A stretch of DNA of 50,159 nucleotides, from contig CAZWSL010000022.1 of NCBI GenBank assembly GCA_964636495.1, forward strand, positions 1 through 50,159, in the 5' to 3' direction. The notes beneath the pieces are model-generated. The model worked only from the letters and a program-made list of their open reading frames with translations. It made no database searches and was not told the DNA's origin. This document shows, one piece after another, positions 8,786-17,078 of the stretch (positions are counted from its first letter, which is position 1; the number at the start of each line of letters is the position of its first letter). The position numbers and the translations under genes are program-made. This DNA comes from Desulfobacula sp964636495 (lineage in GTDB: Bacteria; Desulfobacterota; Desulfobacteria; Desulfobacterales; Desulfobacteraceae).

Positions 8786-9094
8786 ATGAGAAATATGAAT
8801 TCAATGATGAAACAGGCACAAAATCTTCAAAAAAAGATGATGAAAACACAGGCAGAACTTGCTACAAAAACCATTGAAGCATCCGCTGGCGGAGGCATGG
8901 TCAAGGTTGTCGCAAACGGGGCTCAAAAAATTGAATCCATTGTTCTGGAAAAAGAAATTGTTGACCCGGAAGATATTGAAATGCTGCAGGATCTTGTCCT
9001 TGCAGCTGTTAACGAAGCCTTGAACAAATCTCAGGAAATGGTTTCTGCTGAAATGAACAAACTCACTGGAGGACTGAATATACCGGGTATGTAA
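8786..9094 (+). CDS. YbaB/EbfC nucleoid-associated protein
   Basis: The 102-residue protein matches YbaB/EbfC. A helical, Met- and Lys-rich start (MNSMMKQAQNLQKKMMKTQ) is followed by the core VEASAGGGMVKV-like segment (IEASAGGGMVKVVANG), then IVDPEDIEMLQDLVLAAVNEA. The family binds DNA as a dimer. The start is ATG 8786 because AAGGAGTGA (8773-8781) lies 4-5 bases upstream; an in-frame TTG at 8765 has no such site. It sits between dnaX and recR. Confidence 0.92.
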   Translation: MRNMNSMMKQAQNLQKKMMKTQAELATKTIEASAGGGMVKVVANGAQKIESIVLEKEIVDPEDIEMLQDLVLAAVNEALNKSQEMVSAEMNKLTGGLNIPGM

Positions 9095-9113
9095 AGAAGA
9101 TATTCATCAATCC

Positions 9114-9716
9114 ATGAGCTACTACTATCCTGAACCCATTTTAAAGCTTATAAACAGTTTTTCAACGCTTCCAGGTATTGGCAAAAAAACTGCTGAAAGG
9201 CTTGCCCTGCATATCCTTCATGCACCAGACAGCCAGGCTGCTGCCCTGGCTGCTGATATCATTGAACTCAAGCAGAGCGTTAAATTGTGTCAACACTGTT
9301 TTTCATTGAGTGACAGTCATATCTGCAGGATATGTTCAGATCCTTCAAGGGATCAAAATCTTATCTGTGTGGTGGAAAATCCAACAGATATGGCAGCCAT
9401 TGAAAAATCCAACTCATTTTTCGGGACATATCATATTCTGGGAGGTGCCCTCTCCCCGATGGATGGCATAGGGCCGGATGATATACGGATCGATGAATTA
9501 ATCAGCCGGGCAGATCCGAAAAAAGTGAAAGAGATTATTCTTGCCACCAAAAGCAGTGTTGAGGGGGAAGCGACTGCTTCATTCATATTTGAAAAGTTTA
9601 AAGGAAAAAATATAAAAATCACAAGAATTGCTTCCGGCATTCCAATGGGCGGAGATCTACAATATGTTGATCAGCTGACAATGCAGAAAGCGATGGAAAA
9701 ACGATATGGATTCTAA
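9114..9716 (+). CDS. recR: Recombination protein RecR
   Basis: The 200-residue protein has the full RecR plan: a helix-hairpin-helix (STLPGIGKKTAERLALHIL, about 16-34), a C4 zinc finger (CQHC...CRIC, about 60-75), and a Toprim domain (LICVVENPTDMAAIE onward). With RecF and RecO it loads RecA at gaps. It lies 19 bases after ybaB. The next gene begins within its last 11 bases. Confidence 0.97.
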   Translation: MSYYYPEPILKLINSFSTLPGIGKKTAERLALHILHAPDSQAAALAADIIELKQSVKLCQHCFSLSDSHICRICSDPSRDQNLICVVENPTDMAAIEKSNSFFGTYHILGGALSPMDGIGPDDIRIDELISRADPKKVKEIILATKSSVEGEATASFIFEKFKGKNIKITRIASGIPMGGDLQYVDQLTMQKAMEKRYGF

Positions 9717-10119
9717 CTACACAACAGGTGATGACATATTTGAATGCCAGCAGTGTGGAAGTTGCTGTAAAGGTTTTGGCGGAACATATGTAACCCCGGA
9801 AAACATTCATGAAATAGCAGCATATATCAATTGTGATACAGAAAAATTTATTCAAAATTATTGCGATAAATCAGGATCAAAATATGTTTTAACTTCAGGC
9901 AGTGACGGATACTGTATCTTTTTTGACAGAATAAGGCAGTGTACAATTCATGATGTAAAGCCGTTTATGTGCAGAACATGGCCGTTTATTCAAGGTGTTA
10001 TTGACTTTCCTGAAAACTGGGAAATCATGTCAGGTTCGTGTCCTGGCATGAAAAAAGAGGTTCCCCATAAAAAAATTGTGCAGATTGCCGAAATTGAAAA
10101 AAAGAGGATATCCTCCTGA
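9706..10119 (+). CDS. YkgJ-family cysteine-cluster protein
   Basis: A 137-residue protein with the pattern CQQCGSCCKGFGG near residue 11 and later cysteines in GYCIFF, QCTIHDV and FMCRTWP. This is the YkgJ (CxxCxxCC) family, thought to bind zinc or an iron-sulfur cluster. The role is unknown. It starts 11 bases inside recR in another frame, so translation is coupled. It converges with the HD gene, with 15 bases between stops. Confidence 0.85.
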   Translation: MDSNYTTGDDIFECQQCGSCCKGFGGTYVTPENIHEIAAYINCDTEKFIQNYCDKSGSKYVLTSGSDGYCIFFDRIRQCTIHDVKPFMCRTWPFIQGVIDFPENWEIMSGSCPGMKKEVPHKKIVQIAEIEKKRISS

Positions 10120-10134
10120 TACAGCAGCTATACG

Positions 10135-10686
10135 CTACTCTGAATAATCATTGAGCCACCATTCATCCCATCCTGTCTCCATTATACTGACGGCAATCTT
10201 TTTTCCCGTATCTGTTTTAAGCCGTTTTAAGATATGGGACAGCCATTTTTCAGGACCTTTTGCACCCGTATCCTCCATTTTTTTCAGTTCAAGGATAAAA
10301 GATATCTGATCAGCATCACGCGCCAGTTTTGCTTCTAAAGTTTCTCCGGCATTAAATTCATCTAAAAGATTTTTAATATCGCTTCCAAATGGAAGAGATC
10401 TGGTTAAATGAGAAATTGCCCTATCTTCATAGGTTCTGGAGTATTTTTTTTCAACATAATTGAAATCTCCTGTGCGCGCCTCGGCAATATCATGTATCAA
10501 AGCCATGGTCACCAGTTTTTCACAATCTGTACGATCATCCAGTTTTGCCATGGCAAAACAGATAAAAGCTGTCATAAAACTGTGTTCGGCAATACTCTCC
10601 TTTCCTGATCCAAGAAAAGAGTATCCAGATCTTGTTATATCTTTCAGTATCCTTATCTCAAATAATAAATTGGCAATATGTTTCAT
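10135..10686 (-). CDS. HD-domain phosphohydrolase (YfbR/HDDC2-like)
   Basis: This 183-residue protein has the metal-binding HD pattern: H35 in SIAEHSF, H65-D66 in ALIHDIAEA, and D124 in LARDADQ. The layout and length fit the YfbR/HDDC2 group of 5'-deoxynucleotidases that remove phosphate from dNMPs. The substrate is inferred from family. It is divergent from the LysM gene. Confidence 0.82.
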   Translation of the reverse strand: MKHIANLLFEIRILKDITRSGYSFLGSGKESIAEHSFMTAFICFAMAKLDDRTDCEKLVTMALIHDIAEARTGDFNYVEKKYSRTYEDRAISHLTRSLPFGSDIKNLLDEFNAGETLEAKLARDADQISFILELKKMEDTGAKGPEKWLSHILKRLKTDTGKKIAVSIMETGWDEWWLNDYSE

Positions 10687-10719
10687 TTTAATTCCAATAC
10701 TATGATAATCACAACACTT

Positions 10720-10758
10720 CTTGACTTTTTATAAAACAGGGAGTTAAATAAAGTCAAG
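10720..10758 (+). promoter_or_regulatory. Promoter with flanking inverted repeat, upstream of the LysM gene
   Basis: A -35 TTGACT (10721-10726) and a -10 TTAAAT (10744-10749) are 17 bases apart. The same stretch is bounded by a perfect 9-bp inverted repeat, CTTGACTTT (10720-10728) and AAAGTCAAG (10750-10758). The repeat covers the -35 and the region just past the -10, so it could be an operator or a hairpin. Confidence 0.45.
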
Positions 10759-10796
10759 AAATCAAGATTAGGCAAAAAGCAGATCAGGAGGAGATA

Positions 10797-11831
10797 ATGT
10801 TGGCTCAAAAAATAAAATTTGCATTCTTATCACTGTTTATTCTGGTATTCGCGTTTTGTTATAAAGGATTGGCACAGGAAAAAAATCAATATAATAGTTA
10901 TGAATCTGACAAAGATCCGGAATTTTTTTATACCATACAAAAAGGAGATACGCTGTCGGCTCTCTCAGAAAAATTTTACAGCTCTGAATGGGACTGGCCC
11001 GGACTGTGGGAAATGAATGACCAGATAAAAAATCCCCACTGGATATATCCAGGAAAAAAAATAAGAGTTTTTTTAAAGAAAAAAAGCGAAATTGAGCCAA
11101 TCATTGTCAAACCTGAAAAAAGTAAATCTAAAAATTTGCCTGATAAAATTACAGCATCATTCTCTTTCCCCAAGATTGACTATGTCGGATTTATCAGAAA
11201 TAAGGCCCAGAAATCGCTTGGAACAGTAATTAAAGAAGAAGATAATCATTTGATGATGACAGTTGACGATATTATCTACATAAAACCGTCCGGCAAGAGC
11301 AGACTTATCCCGGGCAGGCTTTATCATATTTTCACGACCGAACAGGTTAAAGAAAAAATCAATGATAAAATCTTTAAAGGGGTAAAACATATCATAAAAG
11401 CAAGGATAAAAATTCTCGAGCACAAAAAAACCTATGTAAAAGCCTTGATAACAAATGCATACGGGACAGTGAGCAAAAATGACATGGTTATGAGATATTA
11501 CAAGCGCAAGCCGACTTTAAAAGTTGAAGAACAACCGGGTCCCATTGATGCAAAAATCATCTGTTCAGAAAATAATAGTCTGATGATACATGACTACAGT
11601 ATTGCATTTATAAACAAAGGCAGAGGCAAGGTGAAACCCGGTCAGATATATACCGTATTAAAAAAAAATAAAACAGCAGAAAACTCACTCTGGCCTTCAA
11701 ACAAAAAACCGATTAAATTTGACGAGTTAGAATCAGGAAAGCTGATTGTACTCCGCACTGAAGATATTGCTTCAACTGTAATGATTCTATCTTCTCAATA
11801 TGCAATATATAAAAATAATATCGTGCGATAA
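10797..11831 (+). CDS. Exported LysM-domain protein
   Basis: The 344-residue protein begins with a signal peptide (hydrophobic core about residues 9-24, cleavage near GLAQ-EKN). A LysM domain follows at about 41-90, beginning FFYTIQKGDTLSALSEKFY and ending WIYPGKKIRVF. LysM binds N-acetylglucosamine polymers such as peptidoglycan. The remaining 240 residues are Lys-rich beta-type sequence of unknown fold. The ribosome site is AGGAGGAG. Position before a PilB-type ATPase is common for deltaproteobacterial pilus or envelope genes but proves no link. Confidence 0.85.
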   Translation: MLAQKIKFAFLSLFILVFAFCYKGLAQEKNQYNSYESDKDPEFFYTIQKGDTLSALSEKFYSSEWDWPGLWEMNDQIKNPHWIYPGKKIRVFLKKKSEIEPIIVKPEKSKSKNLPDKITASFSFPKIDYVGFIRNKAQKSLGTVIKEEDNHLMMTVDDIIYIKPSGKSRLIPGRLYHIFTTEQVKEKINDKIFKGVKHIIKARIKILEHKKTYVKALITNAYGTVSKNDMVMRYYKRKPTLKVEEQPGPIDAKIICSENNSLMIHDYSIAFINKGRGKVKPGQIYTVLKKNKTAENSLWPSNKKPIKFDELESGKLIVLRTEDIASTVMILSSQYAIYKNNIVR

Positions 11832-11856
11832 CAATCTGAGGTCAGATGACCTTCTC

Positions 11857-13686
11857 CTAAATCTGATCCCAGGTAACATTAAGAATTTCCTGGTATGTTG
11901 TCTCCCCCTGCAGCATCTTGTTTATACCATTACGACGTAAAAGGACAAGACCTTCCTGAATGGCTTTTTTCCTCAACTCTTCAAGATCATTACCTGAAGC
12001 TGTAAGGGCTTTAAGGGAGTCTGAATACGGCATGACTTCATATATGCCTGTTCTTCCCCTATAGCCTGTATTCCTGCATTTTGAACACCCTCTGCCATGT
12101 TTGAGCTTTATGGTTCCATGGATCTGAATATCCAGACCAAGATCTGCAAGCTCTGCTGCATCCATTGCAAACTCCTGAACACAGTCAGGACAGATCTTCC
12201 TTACAAGCCTCTGTGCAACAATACCATTAAGCGATGCATGTATAAGATATGGTGGAATACCGAGATCCAGCAATCTGAAAATTGTTGAAGCGGCATCATT
12301 GGTGTGAAGGGTGGAAAGTACAAGATGTCCGGTTAACGCTGCCTGTACTGCAGCCCGTGCAGTTTCCAGATCTCTTATTTCACCCACCATGATAATATCC
12401 GGGTCCTGGCGCATTATATTTTTCAGGACAGAGCCGAATGTTACTTCAATGGCCGGTTGTACAGCAATCTGGTTAAATTGTTCATGTATCATCTCTATCG
12501 GATCTTCAATAGTGGTGATATTAATCTTTGGAGAGGAGAGCATCCTCAATGTTGAATATAAAGTTGTGGATTTGCCGGAACCTGTAGGGCCTGTTACAAG
12601 TATTATTCCAAAAGGCATGGAAACCAGGTTCTTATATTTCTGGAAATCATGAACAGAGAGACCTAAATTTTCCAGATCCTGAAAAAGAATATCAGGATCC
12701 ATTATTCTCAAAACCAGTTTTTCCCCGAAAGCCACAGGAATTGTGGAAACCCTTATTTCCGCCTCTGTCTTCCCCTTTTTCATTTTAATCCGGCCGTCCT
12801 GAGGTCTTCTTTTTTCAGCCATGTCAAGCCGGGAGAGCGTTTTAATCCTGGAAACCACTGCATTGTGAAGCTTTTTGGGAAGTTTATATACCGTATGAAG
12901 CACACCGTCAATCCGCATTCTGATTACACATACATCTCTCTTGGGCTCGATATGGATATCACTCGCTTTCTGATCAAAAGAGTAGCTGAATAAATGATTT
13001 ACAGCACTTACAATATGCTGGTCTGTTGAGGGAAGCGTATCGAGTGATTTAAGGTTGACAAACTGTTCAACATTGCCGATATCAATACTTTTACTGGAAA
13101 AAAGATCTTCTGCTGCAGTAATGGAGTGGCGAAATCCGAAAAACTCATTAATAAATTTTTTAATATCAGACCTGGAACTCATTACCGGTTTGACCTTCAG
13201 TTTTGATACCCTTTCAACATCTTTGATGGCTTCATAATTAAATGGATCGGGTGTTGCAACAAACAGTTTCCCCTCTTCGATCATTAAAGGCAGCAATAGA
13301 TGTTTTGCAGCAAAAGATTTTGATATGCTTCCTGTTACAACACTCAACTCAAGTTTTAATGGATTGATTTTCTTATATGGAACTCTCCATGCTTCAGCCA
13401 GGGTTTTATAAATCAGGTCTTCATCAATTAACTTTGACGGGTTGCTGTTATTTTTAATTTGCATATAGAGGAGTATATCAATAAAGGAGATTGGATCATC
13501 CTGCTGATTTAATATGGAATGTTTCTTTTTTACGCCTCTGATTTTCTTTAAAAGAATCTGTTTTACGTTCTGTTCTCTGGCCAGAATATCTTGAACCTGC
13601 TCTTTAGAAATTATTTTTGCTGCCAGAAGAATCTTACAAATGTTTTGTGATGAAAATCTTTGATTAACTCGGTTATTCATATTCAT
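11857..13686 (-). CDS. GspE/PilB-family secretion or pilus assembly ATPase
   Basis: The 609-residue ATPase has an N-terminal GspE_N-type region (about 20-190), then the hexameric ATPase core. Walker A GPTGSGKS is at 366-373, Walker B lies in IIMVGEIRDLETA (about 435), and a C-terminal tetracysteine zinc module reads CPDC...CSKC with GYRGRTGIYEV after it. Such ATPases drive type IV pilus extension or type II secretion. No pilin, PilC or secretin is nearby, so which machine it serves is open. Confidence 0.92.
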   Translation of the reverse strand: MNMNNRVNQRFSSQNICKILLAAKIISKEQVQDILAREQNVKQILLKKIRGVKKKHSILNQQDDPISFIDILLYMQIKNNSNPSKLIDEDLIYKTLAEAWRVPYKKINPLKLELSVVTGSISKSFAAKHLLLPLMIEEGKLFVATPDPFNYEAIKDVERVSKLKVKPVMSSRSDIKKFINEFFGFRHSITAAEDLFSSKSIDIGNVEQFVNLKSLDTLPSTDQHIVSAVNHLFSYSFDQKASDIHIEPKRDVCVIRMRIDGVLHTVYKLPKKLHNAVVSRIKTLSRLDMAEKRRPQDGRIKMKKGKTEAEIRVSTIPVAFGEKLVLRIMDPDILFQDLENLGLSVHDFQKYKNLVSMPFGIILVTGPTGSGKSTTLYSTLRMLSSPKINITTIEDPIEMIHEQFNQIAVQPAIEVTFGSVLKNIMRQDPDIIMVGEIRDLETARAAVQAALTGHLVLSTLHTNDAASTIFRLLDLGIPPYLIHASLNGIVAQRLVRKICPDCVQEFAMDAAELADLGLDIQIHGTIKLKHGRGCSKCRNTGYRGRTGIYEVMPYSDSLKALTASGNDLEELRKKAIQEGLVLLRRNGINKMLQGETTYQEILNVTWDQI

Positions 13687-13732
13687 TACTTTCTTGAAGC
13701 GTACATCTGTTTATCCACTTATTTTCCCGGCA

Positions 13733-14365
13733 TCACTTATATTTTAACGCACCGGATAGAATAAAAAACTGAGCAGTATAGTAAAGGGACATTATCCAGA
13801 AATGTGAATAGGGAACAGGTGTTAAAAATTTATCAACTGCAATAATTGAATCGGATAATATAAAAAGAGAAGCACCTGCTATAATAAAAAGATGATTATC
13901 TGAGCCAAGTGAAGCGCTGATACCCATTAACAGTATGACAATAAGATATGCCATAACAGGAATCGTCATGGATCCGAGATGAGGGATCAGAATCACTCCA
14001 AGAACAATACCGTATAAAATCATGATGAATACAATTATGGCCCTTGATATTGCAAACCGGGGTTTTCTTATAAATACCATAATATAAAAAATATGGGCAA
14101 TAAGGAAAGCAGCAAGACCAAAGATAAAATAGTTAGAACGATCAAGCTCAAGCAGAATATCACCAAGGTCTGAAAACAGCAGGCCTGTTCCAAGCAGTTT
14201 ACCGCGTATTCCCGGAATTGCTGTAAAAGCCAGCAGGGCCAGGCTTAAGACCGGAATTGCCTTTATGATGAAATCACCAGGGTATGGACGGAAATTTATA
14301 CTTGCTATAAAAATGAAAGAGAAACAAAAAAACAGCGGGTAAATAATCCTATTCAATGACAGCAT
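13733..14365 (-). CDS. YhhN-family membrane protein (lysoplasmalogenase-like)
   Basis: The 210-residue protein is almost wholly hydrophobic, with about eight membrane helices. It shows the YhhN features: a GLLFSDLGDILLEL segment near residue 65 and FILSDSIIAVDKF near residue 168, two acidic motifs in membrane. Animal homologues cleave the vinyl ether bond of lysoplasmalogen. Substrate in anaerobic bacteria, which often have plasmalogens, is plausible but inferred. Confidence 0.8.
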   Translation of the reverse strand: MLSLNRIIYPLFFCFSFIFIASINFRPYPGDFIIKAIPVLSLALLAFTAIPGIRGKLLGTGLLFSDLGDILLELDRSNYFIFGLAAFLIAHIFYIMVFIRKPRFAISRAIIVFIMILYGIVLGVILIPHLGSMTIPVMAYLIVILLMGISASLGSDNHLFIIAGASLFILSDSIIAVDKFLTPVPYSHFWIMSLYYTAQFFILSGALKYK

Positions 14366-14484
14366 TTTCCCCCTCTATATCATACTTTCAGTGTTTAAAT
14401 AAAATATAACCGGCAAATCCGTTCAGATATAATTATTCAGTATGAAGGCATATTAGTCAAGTATGAAAGAAACTGGCTCTCTTT

Positions 14485-16512
14485 TTATTGATGAGATGTA
14501 TCCACCTCTATCTCCACCAGACTGCAGTGAAAAGCGCAGGTTTGGCCCTGATCTGTAAGCCTCTGACTGGTAAGCTGGTTTGCGCCCTTACCCCCGGTAT
14601 GAAAGTTAGGCCAGTGAAGTCCTTCTGCCACAAGCACTCCCGGTTGAGTATCACTGGTAACGTTGGCATGCAGATGGCACTCACCCCGTCCATTGAACAA
14701 CCGCACCATATTCCCATGGCTGATGTCTCTCTCTCTGGCATCCTGCGGGTTAATCATAACCTCAGCCCTGCCAGCCAGTTTTCTGAGTTCAGGAATTTCA
14801 TTAAAGGCTGAATTGAGAAATAAATGGTGGGGTGCTGTGATTAACTCCAGTCTGTATTTATCCCCACCATCAGGATCCCTCAGGACCTGTCCGCAGGGAA
14901 GCGGATCCAGGCCGATGTCCTGCCAGTTTTTTGAATACAGCTCTGCTTTGCCAGACGGGGTATTGAACCCATCTGCATAGGGATTTGCAGGAATATTAAG
15001 CCGGACTGCTTTTCCCTGCCAGAAGTCAGTGTGATCTATTCCACTGAGACTCTGGTTTTCCTCCTCCATAAAGCCTTTAATCAGCATCTCTTCATCAAGG
15101 CTGAAGACCTCTTCACTGTATCCCATTCGCCGTGCCAGCGACTGAAAAATGGAAAGGTTTGAACGGCTCTGACCCACCGGCGGAATAACGGATCGGGCCA
15201 TGCGCAGATAATTGTGGCCGTAAGATTTGTATATATCGGTCATCTCAAGAAAACTGGCACCCGGAAGGATAATGTCAGCAAACAGAGCTGTATCTGTCAT
15301 GAACAGTTCATGTACGACTGTATACAGATCCTCCCGCCCAAGACCCTGATGCACCAGAGCTGACTGGGGAGCTACTGCTGCCGGATTGCTCATATAGTTA
15401 TATAATAATTTAACAGGCGGTCCGGTAAGGCTGGTAAGGGCATTGCCCAGCTCAACCATATTTATTATCCGTGTCTCTTTACGGCACAGATCCGGCCGGG
15501 TCAGCCGGGTCAGGTCAATGGAACTGCCCAGGCTCCTTGTTATCCCTCCTCCTTTTTTTCTGAATGCCCCGACCAGCACCGGCAGGCAGGCAATAGTGCG
15601 CATGGCCATGGCCCCGCGCAACTGCCGGGCAGGTCCCCATCCGGTACGAATAAAGGGTGCTCTAGCTTTGCCGTATGCCCTGGCAGCTGCCCTGATGTCT
15701 TCTGCCGCAACTCCACATATTGACGCTGCTTTTTCAGGCGAATACTCGAGTGCCCGGGGGGTAAGCTTTTCAAAACCCACACTGTGGCCGTCCAGATAAT
15801 CCCGGTCAATCATCTCTTCATCTATTAAGACATTCATCATGCCGAGAGCCAGGGCTGCATCCGTACCAGGCATCGGCATGAGGTGGATATCTGCTTCCCT
15901 GGCCGTACGGTTGCGGTAAGGGTCGATTACCACCAGGCGGGCACCTTTTTTCATTGCCTCTTTGAAAAATGGCCAGGCATGCAGATTGGTGGTCAAGCTG
16001 TTGTTGCCCCATATAATAATAAAATCCGAATCTGCTGCAGATTCAATATCAGTGCTGGGGCCGCTACCCAGTGTTGTTTCATATCCGGCAGTAGCTGCAG
16101 GCCCGCATAAGGTTCCTAAAAGCCGGCTGGCTCCAAATTTATGAAAAAAAGCATGGCCGGCATTGCGATGGATCAGACCCATATGTCCGGCATAGAAGTA
16201 GGGGAGAACTGCTTCAGAACCATATGCAGTTGAAATCTCTTTTATTTTAGAGGTGACAAGATCCAGGGCATCATTCCAGGAAATGGGTTCAAAACGCCCT
16301 GTTCCCTTTGGTCCAATGCGTTTCAGGGGTGTTAGAATCCGCTCTTCATTGTAGACATGTTCCGGGAAAAAACCTGCTTTTTTACAGATAAATCCCCGGG
16401 TAAACGGGTGATCAGGATCACCTTTTATCTTGGTAATTCTACCATCCTCAACTTTTGCCAGAAGCCCGCATGTATCCGGACAGTCCTTTGTGCATACCGA
16501 AGGTTTCCACAT
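14485..16512 (-). CDS. Molybdopterin-dependent oxidoreductase (DMSO reductase family)
   Basis: The 675-residue enzyme has the N-terminal [4Fe-4S] motif C7, C11, C15 and C43, and the bis-MGD folds. C136 in GTLCGPAAT lies where other family members place the metal ligand. It has no Tat signal, so it should be cytoplasmic. No electron-transfer subunit, formate transporter or cofactor gene adjoins it. Length, a Cys ligand and lone position recall acetylene hydratase and single-subunit polysulfide or formate-type enzymes; the substrate is unknown. By eye its GC content is higher than that of its neighbours, which may mark transfer. Confidence 0.85.
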   Translation of the reverse strand: MWKPSVCTKDCPDTCGLLAKVEDGRITKIKGDPDHPFTRGFICKKAGFFPEHVYNEERILTPLKRIGPKGTGRFEPISWNDALDLVTSKIKEISTAYGSEAVLPYFYAGHMGLIHRNAGHAFFHKFGASRLLGTLCGPAATAGYETTLGSGPSTDIESAADSDFIIIWGNNSLTTNLHAWPFFKEAMKKGARLVVIDPYRNRTAREADIHLMPMPGTDAALALGMMNVLIDEEMIDRDYLDGHSVGFEKLTPRALEYSPEKAASICGVAAEDIRAAARAYGKARAPFIRTGWGPARQLRGAMAMRTIACLPVLVGAFRKKGGGITRSLGSSIDLTRLTRPDLCRKETRIINMVELGNALTSLTGPPVKLLYNYMSNPAAVAPQSALVHQGLGREDLYTVVHELFMTDTALFADIILPGASFLEMTDIYKSYGHNYLRMARSVIPPVGQSRSNLSIFQSLARRMGYSEEVFSLDEEMLIKGFMEEENQSLSGIDHTDFWQGKAVRLNIPANPYADGFNTPSGKAELYSKNWQDIGLDPLPCGQVLRDPDGGDKYRLELITAPHHLFLNSAFNEIPELRKLAGRAEVMINPQDARERDISHGNMVRLFNGRGECHLHANVTSDTQPGVLVAEGLHWPNFHTGGKGANQLTSQRLTDQGQTCAFHCSLVEIEVDTSHQ

Positions 16513-17078
16513 GATAATGTCTCTCCTTTTTCCAAGTTAAAAATTCCTGGTACTGCAGGCGAGATAAACCAACAGTCAGAATATCTGCAGCATATCCTGA
16601 TGAAATCTGTTACCTGACTGCATCATACCGGAATCTGCAACCATTTGTATCAGCATAAAAAACAGGTGTAAAGAAATTTGGTATTTTCTTTACACCTTAC
16701 ATCTTTTTCTCAGCTTTAAATATCCGGGTTTGACATGGCTGACACTTGTGAACACAAAAAATCGCATCTGATCTTTTTTGAACTTGAAACAGAGCAGGCC
16801 TTGATTCCCTGAAACAGCTACTCTATGGATGAACCGTTATCATAGGTTTTTAGCTTTACCCGGGGGTGTTTTGAGTTGACACAATTCACCTGAGTTGATA
16901 AAAAACAGTCTGGAACGGGACGGCTGTATTATCCAAAACCTTTAAAAACTGGCTTTTATCTGCTACTCCTATCCGTCATTTCAAACTCATTATCAGAGCT
17001 TGGTATTCAGATGGAAAGTTAATGCAGATAGTGTCAGGCAGAACCTGGAATTTTACTGTTTAACCCTTACTGATAGGC
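16513..17078. other. Intergenic region of 566 bases with a strong hairpin
   Basis: No convincing gene lies between the divergent molybdopterin and SHMT-like genes. It holds the 12-bp hairpin at 16665-16696 (separate entry) and a possible plus-strand promoter, TTGACA (16876-16881) with weak -10 TAAAAA (16899-16904), 17 bases apart, serving the SHMT-like gene. Confidence 0.5.
16665..16696. terminator. Perfect 12-bp hairpin in the divergent intergenic region
   Basis: Arms GGTGTAAAGAAA (16665-16676) and TTTCTTTACACC (16685-16696) enclose an 8-base loop. A T-rich tract follows on the plus strand. No upstream plus-strand gene needs it, so it may be a terminator left by a lost gene or part of a 5' leader. 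Its role is not settled. Confidence 0.45.

Noticed and set aside
11839..11853. Short palindrome AGGTCA-GA-TGACCT between the LysM and PilB-type genes
   Set aside because: The 2-base loop cannot form a hairpin terminator and the site is at the convergent ends, so an operator is unlikely.
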